Source: Gammaproteobacteria bacterium
GTDB lineage: Bacteria > Pseudomonadota > Gammaproteobacteria > Thiohalomonadales > Thiohalomonadaceae
Reading direction: 5' to 3'
Assembly (NCBI GenBank): GCA_026193675.1
Contig: JAPHSO010000321.1
Location: 1-6,439, forward strand
Length of the DNA: 6,439 nucleotides
The position numbers were made by a program, and so were the translations under genes. Numbering within the stretch: position 1 is the first letter of the stretch; each line of letters begins with the position of its first letter. The notes below the pieces were generated by a model, which was given only the letters and a program-made list of their open reading frames with translations, was not told the origin of the DNA and made no database searches. Shown in pieces: positions 1 through 6,324 of the stretch.

Positions 1-35
1 ACTATCAAAAACGATTATTGTTTAAATGTAACCTG

Positions 36-527
36 TCAATATCTCGGCCATGGGCGGTAATAACCACCAGGCGCAAAAGGGGGCTGAGGGAGATTGGGAG
101 CAAAGCTACCAAATGGTGTCCCGAATCTTTCTATAGAGCGGTAAGGCTTCTGCGACTCAGGTCGCACAGGCCACTGCTCCTCTTCGCTCAGACTCTTATC
201 GCCAAACATTCTCTTTTGAGAGGTATCCTCCCCCTTTCTGGGACTGTTGTCACCTTCGGGCCAAATCTCCTCTTCCCCGGTCGGACGCGAACGATAGATA
301 TTCTGCCAGCCCTGTCTAACTCGCTTCGGTCTGTCGATCTGTTGCTGAGGAGAGTCCTCTATTTCACCACTACTCCCCCCTCCCCATGGATTATACCTTC
401 CCTGAAAGCCTCTCTGGTCAGCAGCGATTTCACCCATTGGTGTAATCACACCCCATGGACGTTGCTCTGCCACAGCATTACCAGAAGCTAAAAGAGGGAA
501 GGACAAAAGGAGCATCCTTAGCATCAT
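36..527 (-). CDS. Small secreted protein of unknown function, Trp/Pro/Gly-rich (downstream member of pair)
   Basis: I do not recognise the family. The 163-residue product starts with a clear Sec signal peptide: Met-Met-Leu-Arg, a hydrophobic core, and a likely cleavage after AVA at residue 20, before EQRPWG. No lipobox cysteine is present, and the mature part has no hydrophobic segment, so it is probably periplasmic or exported. The mature chain is low in complexity, with six tryptophans, a GGG stretch near residue 50, and a repeated EEExWP motif at residues 85-90 and 115-120. The C-terminus is rich in Pro, Phe and Tyr. The motif RSIERFGTPFG (130-140) matches one in the gene just upstream. 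The start is six bases after the upstream stop, with a GAGAGG sequence inside that gene's last codons about 12 bases ahead, so translation is probably coupled. A second ATG directly follows the first and could equally be used. The gene is confident; the function is unknown. Confidence 0.8.
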   Translation of the reverse strand: MMLRMLLLSFPLLASGNAVAEQRPWGVITPMGEIAADQRGFQGRYNPWGGGSSGEIEDSPQQQIDRPKRVRQGWQNIYRSRPTGEEEIWPEGDNSPRKGEDTSQKRMFGDKSLSEEEQWPVRPESQKPYRSIERFGTPFGSFAPNLPQPPFAPGGYYRPWPRY

Positions 528-533
528 ATTATG

Positions 534-968
534 CTAGCGCCTCTCTCTTTGTGGAAATGGAGGATAGCCTGGATAAATTGGTTGCTGTCCCTGCCAAACC
601 TGAGGGTAGGCCGGCGGCATCTGCTGAAACGGCATTCTGTTTCCTCCATAACCGAACGGGGTGGAGGCAAACGGGACGGAACGCATATTGGGAGCATAAC
701 TGTAGGGATAACCATTTTGAGGATAACCCCAGCGCGGTGCCGGAATCATTGAATTTGAGTGTTCTGAATTTTGATAATTCACGACTGGTTCATCAGGTGC
801 TGCCAATTCAGGCTCTTCGCCATAGTAGAGCAGCGGTTTCGAACTAAAGAATGGCCCCTTCGGTTGCGGCATGGGTCCTGCGTCCTCCTCATTGGAGGCA
901 GCTGAGACTTGCAATGCTGCTGCCAGCAATAGCATACCGCTCCACTTTGACCACTTGAGATAGATCAC
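534..968 (-). CDS. Small secreted protein of unknown function, Pro/Tyr-rich (upstream member of pair)
   Basis: The family is not recognised. From a GTG start the product has 144 residues. The N-terminus MIYLKWSKWSG gives a basic n-region, followed by the hydrophobic core MLLLAAALQVSA and a likely cleavage near residue 23-25. The mature chain holds about 24 prolines in roughly 120 residues with many Tyr, Gln and Phe, so it is probably extended or disordered. It has no cysteines. The motif RSVPFASTPFG (96-106) is shared with the downstream gene. I chose GTG at 968 because AGAGAG lies seven bases ahead and the permease ends 16 bases upstream. An internal ATG at 935, preceded by GGAG, is an alternative that would shorten the signal peptide. 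The frame stays open to 1097, but that longer form would overlap the permease end and lose the signal peptide. Position in the operon suggests an envelope accessory of the pump; this is inference. Confidence 0.78.
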   Translation of the reverse strand: MIYLKWSKWSGMLLLAAALQVSAASNEEDAGPMPQPKGPFFSSKPLLYYGEEPELAAPDEPVVNYQNSEHSNSMIPAPRWGYPQNGYPYSYAPNMRSVPFASTPFGYGGNRMPFQQMPPAYPQVWQGQQPIYPGYPPFPQRERR

Positions 969-984
969 TCGTCTGCTCTCTAGC

Positions 985-3900
985 TTAAATATCAAAGTCA
1001 TCAAAGTTTCGATTGAGACGGATACCACGTCGTCTCTCCCCTGCTTTGTTCGACACCGATTTCTTCTTAATCGCCACCTTCTTCTTGGGAGCAACACGCT
1101 TTACCGCGATCTTCTTCTTGGCAACCGACTTTTTTACAACCCGCTTCTTAACGACTGTCTTCTCGACAACAGGTGACGCTTCACTAGACTCGGCAGCTAC
1201 CGGTTCTGCAGGCGTCTCTTTAACTTTTGAGACCGTAGTCGCTTTTTCGAACTCCTCCAGAATTGGTGCAGGAGTTTTCGAGCTGGATTTTGGTTCACTG
1301 CTGGTTACAGCGCTCTCTTTTTGTGGGGCCTGATCTGGCTTAACAGATTCGACGACATCACTCTCTCTTTCAGATGGTGGTGAGACTACTGGTGCTGCCG
1401 GCTGAGATTCTCGGACTACCGGCTCACTGATAGCAGGCTCACTGCGAGCAGCAGCCACCGGCTCAGGTTTGCTTCGGAATGATGATATTTTTTCGATCAT
1501 CCAGAAAACGGCGGTAATCACAACTTGATACAACTTAAAGGCGGCGCCCTGTAGCATCATCATAAGCAGTCGCCACATACCCACAGCAAAATCGCTGACC
1601 GATAGTTTGCTCTCTGCAGGTACATCATCACACTCACAGTCATTAACTGTCTGTTCACACTCATGGCCTACTGGACAGAAAGAGGCGCGAGCGCTGATAC
1701 ACCCAAGCGGAATAACAATCAGGGTCAGGGCGGTGGAAACCAACACACCAAACAGCAGTGAAATTGCCATCCCCTGGAAGATTGGGTCGGTCAGAATAAC
1801 TGAAGAGCCGCCAACTAACGCAAACGCGGTAATCACAATAGGTCGTGTTCTTGCCTTACATGCCATCACAACAGCATCACGTACATCGACGCCATCCTGA
1901 ACCTGCTGTATTGAGTAGTCCACCAGCAGGATCGAGTTTCTAACGATGATACCTGCAAGAGCAATAAATCCGATCATTGAGGTGGCGGTAAACTCAGCAT
2001 CAAGAAGCCAATGGCCAGGAATAATTCCTATCAGCGTCAGCGGAATCGGAGCCATAATGATCGCAGGGATCATAAAGTTGCCAAACTCCCAGACCACAAG
2101 AATGTAGATCAGGATAATAGCCACACCAAAGGCACCGCCCATACCGGCAAATGTCTCTAGAGTTACAGTCCACTCCCCTGCCCACTCAAACGCTGAAGTA
2201 CCATCATCATCTGGTGCACCAAAATAGCTCCCCTTCAACTTCACGCCATCTGGGGTGGTGTACTCTTCAAGAAGATCTTCAACCTCAAACATACCGTAGA
2301 TTGGTGCCGCAAGACGTCCAATGGCCTCACCCACCACATACTCTACAGGACGAAGATCTTTATGATAGATAATCGGATCCTGTTTGACCTGCTTAAAGTA
2401 TCCCAACTCTGCCAGCGGTACAGTGGTACCACTAGAGGATGGAATGGGAAGATCGCCTAAACGGGCAATCTCAGAGCGAATTTCTAATGGAATCTGAATC
2501 ACTATGTTGGTTGGATCAAGCACATTACCCTGCTTAATGTCTCCTAACACCATTCCGCCCATCGCCATGGTGAGATTACGGTTAATGGCATCGACCGATA
2601 TTCCCCGACGCACCGCCTTCTCGGTATCAACCTCAAAACGCCATACGTTGTACTCTTCTGGCATGTAGTTATCGACATCCCCTACTCCCTCAGCACGGTC
2701 GAACGTATCGGTCATATGCTGAGCCACGGCACGTCGGGTCTCTTCGTCAGGACCATAGACCTCAGCAACCATCGCCTGCAATACAGGTGGACCTGGCGGC
2801 ATCTCTACAACTGTCGCTCTGGCACCCAACTCTTTAATCATGGGTGCTATCGCTTCACGGGTCATAATTGCGAGGTCATGACTGGTGTTGTCACGCTTAG
2901 ATTTATGAACCAACTGGACATGAATCTCCGCTTGCCAAGGATCACGACGCATATAGTAGTGACGCACCATGCCATTAAAATCAAATGGTTGAGCTGTACC
3001 GACATAGGTCTGTAGAGCGGTCACCTCAGGATATTGCCGAACAACCTCTACTATCCTGGAAGTCAAATTGGCAGTGTCTGGGAGAGCGGTTCCCTCTGGC
3101 ATATCGACAACAATGCTGTACTCCGGCTTGTTATCGAGCGGCAACATCTTGACCCGAACTGAGTTGGTGTAGAAGAGCACGCAAACGGCAAAGAAGAGGA
3201 AAACAATCGTCCCAAGTGTCAGGTAACCGATTTTCTTATTGCCAATAATAGGCATCAAGATGCTACGGAATACACTCTCTAACCTCTTGGCACTACGTTC
3301 CTCCTTCTCCTCAGCTTTATGCAGCTGCTCCATAGAAGGTTTAATCCGCATTGCCAGCCACGGGGTAAAGATAAATGCGGCAACCAGTGAGACAATCATA
3401 GCCACTGAACCGAGGGCAGGAATTGGCGCCATATACGGTCCCATCATGCCAGGTACCGCAGCCATAGGAAGTAGAGCGGCAATAACGGTAAAGGTGGCAA
3501 GAATGGTTGGATTACCCACTTCACGTACCGCATCAACAGCAACTTCCGTACTCATCTCACCCTTGGCAAGCCAGCGACGGTAGATATTCTCCACCACCAC
3601 GATCGCATCATCGACCAGAATACCAATACAGAAGATAAGCGCGAACAGACTCACCCGGTCGATGGTAAAGCCCATAATCCAGGCTGCAAAAACGGTAAAG
3701 ACGATAACCACAGGAATAACCATCAGCACCACGATTGCAGGCCTTAGTCCGAGGAAATAGAGGATCAAAACACCGACCGCACCGGTGGCCACAAACAGTT
3801 TAAAGATCAGGTCATTGACCTTCTCGTTAGCGGTGGCGCCATAATTACGAGTGATCTCAACATTTACATTGTCAGGAATCAGGCGTCCCCTGAGGGTTTC

Positions 3901-4911
3901 AAGTTTGTCTATGATCGCATTAGAGACGGTGACACCGTTGCTACCCACCTTCTTTGACATTGCCACTGTAACGGCAGCAGCACCATCGGCATAGTTCACC
4001 TCTGTTCCAGACGCCGGCCCGGTGTAGTACTGAACAATCTGCTTGGTCTCTTGAGGCCCCTGAAAGACATTGGCAACATCGCGAACATAGACCGGAATCG
4101 CATTTTGGGTAGAAACCACCAATCGCGCAACATCCTCTGCGCTACGCAGGAAGGCACCCGTCTGCACCGTAAAAAAGCTGCTACCAGACTCAAGATTACC
4201 TGCTGTCTGCTCACTATTAGCAGTACGAATGGTGTTGGCCACCTGATCCAGACTCAGGCCATAACCTGACAGGCGTTCCGGCATAACCTCTACCCTAACC
4301 TGTTCACTACGCCCACCGACAACAAAGCCCTGACCTGTATTTTGTATCTGTTTCAGGCTCTGTAGCAGATCGAGGCCGAGTGTATGCAGCATGCTGTCAT
4401 CAACATCATCTGACCAGAGGGTAAAGGTGACTACAGGAACATCATCAATCCCTTTCGGTTTGACCAGAGGCATCTGCACACCACTGGGGATCTTATCGAG
4501 ATTGGATTGAATTTTGTCATGAACCTTAACGATTGAAGGGCCGAGCTCTTCACCCACAATAAATTGAATGGTGACCATCCCCTCGCCATGCATCGAAGCG
4601 GAATAGACATGCTTGACGCCTGGAATCTCCGACATAATTCGTTCAAGAGGTTCTATGGCTAGAGAGGCTACCTGCTCTGAGGTGGCCCCCGGATAGGCGA
4701 CAAAAATATCGACCATCGGAACTGAAATTTGGGGATCTTCCTGACGCGGCGTGAAGATGAGACCTAGAATACCCATCGCCAGCATCGAGAAGAAGAGCAG
4801 TGGGGATAGCGGTGAATGGATAAAACTACGGGCCATTTTACCCGCAATACCTAAATCCTCGGTCTCAACAGCCGTTGTGCTATTTGAGATTTTTTGGTCA
4901 TCTTGAGACAT
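985..4911 (-). CDS. RND-family efflux permease (HAE-like) with long C-terminal extension
   Basis: This is the inner-membrane proton-driven pump of a tripartite exporter. Helix TM1 lies at about 36-54. A first periplasmic porter region follows, then TM2-TM6 (about 369-521), TM7 (about 563-581), a second periplasmic region, and TM8-TM12 (about 922-1069). TM4 has GILVDDAIVVVEN with the proton-relay pair D434-D435, matching AcrB D407/D408. At the position of AcrB K940, TM10 reads GIIVRNSILLVDY, so R991 replaces lysine. The double Asp argues for the HAE drug-type group rather than CusA/CzcA metal pumps, which usually have a single Asp there. Relatives usually end near 1030-1100 residues; this one has 1308. 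The extra part has five cysteines (1071-1094), hydrophobic helices (about 1106-1139), a Pro/Ala/Glu/Ser linker, and a Lys-rich tail (1251-1285). An in-frame TAA two codons upstream fixes the ATG as the first possible start, though no good Shine-Dalgarno precedes it. It lies 61 bases after the adaptor gene. Substrate unknown. Confidence 0.97.
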   Translation of the reverse strand: MSQDDQKISNSTTAVETEDLGIAGKMARSFIHSPLSPLLFFSMLAMGILGLIFTPRQEDPQISVPMVDIFVAYPGATSEQVASLAIEPLERIMSEIPGVKHVYSASMHGEGMVTIQFIVGEELGPSIVKVHDKIQSNLDKIPSGVQMPLVKPKGIDDVPVVTFTLWSDDVDDSMLHTLGLDLLQSLKQIQNTGQGFVVGGRSEQVRVEVMPERLSGYGLSLDQVANTIRTANSEQTAGNLESGSSFFTVQTGAFLRSAEDVARLVVSTQNAIPVYVRDVANVFQGPQETKQIVQYYTGPASGTEVNYADGAAAVTVAMSKKVGSNGVTVSNAIIDKLETLRGRLIPDNVNVEITRNYGATANEKVNDLIFKLFVATGAVGVLILYFLGLRPAIVVLMVIPVVIVFTVFAAWIMGFTIDRVSLFALIFCIGILVDDAIVVVENIYRRWLAKGEMSTEVAVDAVREVGNPTILATFTVIAALLPMAAVPGMMGPYMAPIPALGSVAMIVSLVAAFIFTPWLAMRIKPSMEQLHKAEEKEERSAKRLESVFRSILMPIIGNKKIGYLTLGTIVFLFFAVCVLFYTNSVRVKMLPLDNKPEYSIVVDMPEGTALPDTANLTSRIVEVVRQYPEVTALQTYVGTAQPFDFNGMVRHYYMRRDPWQAEIHVQLVHKSKRDNTSHDLAIMTREAIAPMIKELGARATVVEMPPGPPVLQAMVAEVYGPDEETRRAVAQHMTDTFDRAEGVGDVDNYMPEEYNVWRFEVDTEKAVRRGISVDAINRNLTMAMGGMVLGDIKQGNVLDPTNIVIQIPLEIRSEIARLGDLPIPSSSGTTVPLAELGYFKQVKQDPIIYHKDLRPVEYVVGEAIGRLAAPIYGMFEVEDLLEEYTTPDGVKLKGSYFGAPDDDGTSAFEWAGEWTVTLETFAGMGGAFGVAIILIYILVVWEFGNFMIPAIIMAPIPLTLIGIIPGHWLLDAEFTATSMIGFIALAGIIVRNSILLVDYSIQQVQDGVDVRDAVVMACKARTRPIVITAFALVGGSSVILTDPIFQGMAISLLFGVLVSTALTLIVIPLGCISARASFCPVGHECEQTVNDCECDDVPAESKLSVSDFAVGMWRLLMMMLQGAAFKLYQVVITAVFWMIEKISSFRSKPEPVAAARSEPAISEPVVRESQPAAPVVSPPSERESDVVESVKPDQAPQKESAVTSSEPKSSSKTPAPILEEFEKATTVSKVKETPAEPVAAESSEASPVVEKTVVKKRVVKKSVAKKKIAVKRVAPKKKVAIKKKSVSNKAGERRRGIRLNRNFDDFDI
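1054..1149 (-). repeat. Lysine-rich degenerate repeats in permease tail (coding)
   Basis: Three degenerate units of 10-11 residues (about 33 bases) encode the permease's basic tail: KKRVVKKSVA, KKKIAVKRVAP and KKKVAIKKKSV. Residues 1251-1284 hold 15 Lys and 2 Arg with no acidic residue. On the plus strand the string cttcttcttgg recurs at 1078-1088 and 1111-1121, 33 bases apart, which suggests growth by tandem duplication. The composition resembles histone H1 C-terminal arms and bacterial H1-like proteins such as AlgP. Such tails bind nucleic acids or acidic surfaces in those families; binding here is inference. Confidence 0.7.
1630..1701 (-). other. Five-cysteine cluster after TM12 of the permease
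   Basis: Cysteines stand at residues 1071, 1079, 1085, 1092 and 1094, with the spacing C-x7-C-x5-C-x6-C-x-C, plus His1083 and several acidic residues. In standard RND topology this segment follows TM12 and faces the cytoplasm. It could bind a metal such as zinc or an iron-sulfur centre, or act as a redox switch, but it matches no domain I can name. Confidence 0.55.
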
Positions 4912-4972
4912 GAATTAAACCAACTATTTCGAATTATTTTTGATGGGAGAGTTGCGCTATTTCCTCGTAGTA

Positions 4973-6103
4973 CTATTTGCTTTGGGCTACGGCCGCAGGA
5001 CGAGGATTGTTGAACAGTCGTTCACCACCACGAAGTCCAGATAAGACCATTACCCGACCATCAGGAAGTTTCTGCCCCTTACGAATGGCGCGCATCTCTT
5101 TATTCCCCTGCATATTGAGCACATAGACCGCCGGCAGGCTGCCACGCTGCACAATGGCAGACTCTGGAATAACGGGAATCAATTGAGGCGCTGTACTGAA
5201 GTCCTTCACTCTCACCTCGGCATACATGCCGGGAGCTGCGGGCGCATTGAGTGGCAGATCAAGCTTTACAGTAACCGTATGGCGAATCGGATCGGCCATA
5301 GGAAAGACCTGCGCCACTTTTGCCTTAACCGGGGTATCACGTACATCGAGCTTTGCCTGCAGGATCTCGTCCTGACTAATACCTGGCATCAATCTGGCAG
5401 GAACCTCAATCTGAATCTGAAGTGACTCCGTATCGGCAAACTTCAGCAGGGCCTGACCCGGTTGAACGGTGTCACCCACCTCAACCATTTTCTCAACAAT
5501 GACCCCTTCAAAAGGAGCACTGCCCACTGCATCACGTAACTTTGCATCAACCTGCTCCAGTTGCGAAGCTGCCTGCAGATGGGTACTGCGTGCCTGCTCA
5601 ATACCGATTCCACGAGAATAGAGATCTGCACCACGAGTGGCCGAGCTATCGGTCATACCCATCATATTGGAGAAGTTGTTGGTGAACATCTGGTCAAACA
5701 TTCCAGGAATGCCCATACCCGACATTGAGTTGCGGCTCTGAGGAGAAACCAGTTCGCGATTAAATTGAACACCTGCATTTCGAAGAGCAGCCTCAGCATT
5801 AGCCATCTGAGCAAGAGCCGATCTGCGTTTTGCCAATAGCTCATCATCATCAAGGGCGATCAGGATTGTCTTGTCCGCAAAACTATCCCCCTCTTCACCT
5901 GCAATAAACTCAACTCGGCCAGGGAGCTGTGCAGCGATGGTGACCTGTTTAGCCGGTACCACTGTTCCGCCCAATACAATTTGACTCTGATGATGAATCG
6001 TTTCAACAACAACGATATCACCCCGATACTCTTCTCCAATAACAGCGCTGCTAGACAGGAGGCCTGTCATTAACACTATCAAGGCAGATGTTTTCTTAAG
6101 CAT
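4973..6103 (-). CDS. RND periplasmic adaptor subunit (HlyD-type membrane fusion protein)
   Basis: The protein bridges the inner-membrane permease to an outer-membrane channel. From ATG at 6103 it has 376 residues. A Sec signal peptide (MLKKTSALIVLMTGLLSSSAVIG, residues 1-23) has no lipobox cysteine, so it is probably not a lipoprotein. The first barrel and lipoyl half is at about 41-85 (GGTVVPAKQVTIAAQLPGRV), followed by an alpha-hairpin at about 86-190. That hairpin is broken by a Met-rich insert (127-150). The second lipoyl half is at 195-224 (APFEGVIVEKMVEVGDTVQPGQ), then the beta-barrel to about 300 and a membrane-proximal domain to the end. Length is usual for the family. A TTG at 6121 in the same frame would add six residues and has GGAG seven bases ahead. 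I prefer the ATG because it opens a compact signal peptide, though its GAGG lies 12 bases away. It is the first gene of the apparent operon, directly before the permease. Confidence 0.95.
   Translation of the reverse strand: MLKKTSALIVLMTGLLSSSAVIGEEYRGDIVVVETIHHQSQIVLGGTVVPAKQVTIAAQLPGRVEFIAGEEGDSFADKTILIALDDDELLAKRRSALAQMANAEAALRNAGVQFNRELVSPQSRNSMSGMGIPGMFDQMFTNNFSNMMGMTDSSATRGADLYSRGIGIEQARSTHLQAASQLEQVDAKLRDAVGSAPFEGVIVEKMVEVGDTVQPGQALLKFADTESLQIQIEVPARLMPGISQDEILQAKLDVRDTPVKAKVAQVFPMADPIRHTVTVKLDLPLNAPAAPGMYAEVRVKDFSTAPQLIPVIPESAIVQRGSLPAVYVLNMQGNKEMRAIRKGQKLPDGRVMVLSGLRGGERLFNNPRPAAVAQSK
5654..5725 (-). other. Methionine-rich insert in adaptor alpha-hairpin
   Basis: Residues 127-150 of the adaptor hold seven methionines (127, 130, 135, 139, 147, 148, 150) among Gly, Phe and Asn, in a place where adaptors normally have coiled-coil sequence. 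Met clusters in periplasmic proteins such as CusB and CusF bind Cu(I) or Ag(I). A hydrophobic tip that contacts the outer-membrane channel is the other reading. I have a loose memory of similar inserts in related gammaproteobacterial adaptors, so it may be a subfamily trait. Confidence 0.6.
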
Positions 6104-6115
6104 AATTGCATCTAT

Positions 6116-6132
6116 CCTCAAATTTTATCTCC
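6116..6132 (-). promoter_or_regulatory. Two candidate Shine-Dalgarno sites for the adaptor gene
   Basis: On the minus strand GGAG (6129-6132) is seven bases before a TTG at 6121, while GAGG (6116-6119) is 12 bases before the ATG at 6103. The two starts share a frame and differ by six residues. GGAG has the better spacing; the ATG is the better start codon and gives the tighter signal peptide. Confidence 0.45.
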
Positions 6133-6135
6133 AAC

Positions 6136-6171
6136 ACCAAATCAACCACGAAACATAGGGTGGTTGTTGGT
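6136..6171 (-). promoter_or_regulatory. Bulged stem-loop in the 5' leader of the adaptor mRNA
   Basis: Read on the minus strand, ACCAACAACCAC (6171-6160) pairs with GTGGTTG plus TTGGT (6149-6143 and 6140-6136). This gives a 12-bp stem with a two-base bulge (6142-6141) and a 10-base loop (6159-6150). It ends three bases before the GGAG site. No U-run follows, so it is not an ordinary terminator. It may affect translation initiation or mRNA stability, or in DNA form serve as an operator. Confidence 0.5.
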
Positions 6172-6187
6172 TACTATATTCTTTTCA

Positions 6188-6203
6188 CTAATCCTCAGAT
6201 TAG
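6188..6203. promoter_or_regulatory. Perfect 6-4-6 dyad, candidate operator
   Basis: CTAATC and GATTAG form a perfect inverted repeat around the four-base centre CTCA. It lies about 85 bases upstream of the adaptor start, just upstream of the TATAGT candidate -10 box. Size and place suit a dimeric repressor or activator, but no known operator is recognised. Confidence 0.35.
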
Positions 6204-6324
6204 ATATCCAATCAAACTGAATGCTTATAAGTTTTTGAGATAAACACTCTAATTTACTGAATTTATTGTTTTTTTGTTCCCACATTAGTACCTGGTCAGA
6301 ATTTCTCCCAGCTAAGTAAACTAT

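Larger units (their letters stand above)
6104..6324 (-). promoter_or_regulatory. Intergenic leader carrying the likely operon promoter
   Basis: This AT-rich gap between the MerR-like gene end and the adaptor is the only one in the window large enough for an operon promoter. Read on the minus strand, TATAGT (plus 6173-6178) and TATAAG (plus 6224-6229) each match five of six bases of a sigma-70 -10 box. Neither has a good -35 at 16-18 bases, so no promoter can be fixed. No intrinsic terminator for the upstream gene is visible, so read-through from it is possible. Confidence 0.4.

Noticed and set aside
1..35. Terminator after the last gene
   Set aside because: The 35 bases left of the final stop show no stem-loop; the unit may continue beyond the window.
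18..491. Plus-strand open frame of 157 codons, with another at 455-847
   Set aside because: They lie opposite the two small minus-strand genes, have no signal peptide or family features, and their composition is that of reverse-complement shadow frames.
36..968. Sulfur globule proteins
   Set aside because: Secretion and Pro/Tyr/Gly richness fit loosely, but the Gly-Tyr or Asn repeats of known Sgp proteins are missing, so the name is not supported.
969..1097. Longer N-terminus for the upstream small secreted gene, starting at 1097
   Set aside because: It would overlap the permease end by about 110 bases in another frame and bury the signal peptide; the GTG at 968 has a better spaced ribosome binding site.
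1013..1333. Plus-strand frame rich in Phe, Thr and Ala
   Set aside because: It is the antisense of the Lys-rich permease tail (AAG/AAA read as CTT/TTT), which explains its odd composition.
985..4911. Heavy-metal (CusA/CzcA) type RND permease
   Set aside because: TM4 carries the double Asp of drug-type pumps, and the Met residues of the CusA metal pathway could not be recognised; a metal substrate is not excluded.
6136..6171. Intrinsic terminator for the MerR-like gene
   Set aside because: The stem is followed on the minus strand by GTTGGAGATAAAATTTG with no run of U, and it sits directly at the next gene's ribosome binding site.
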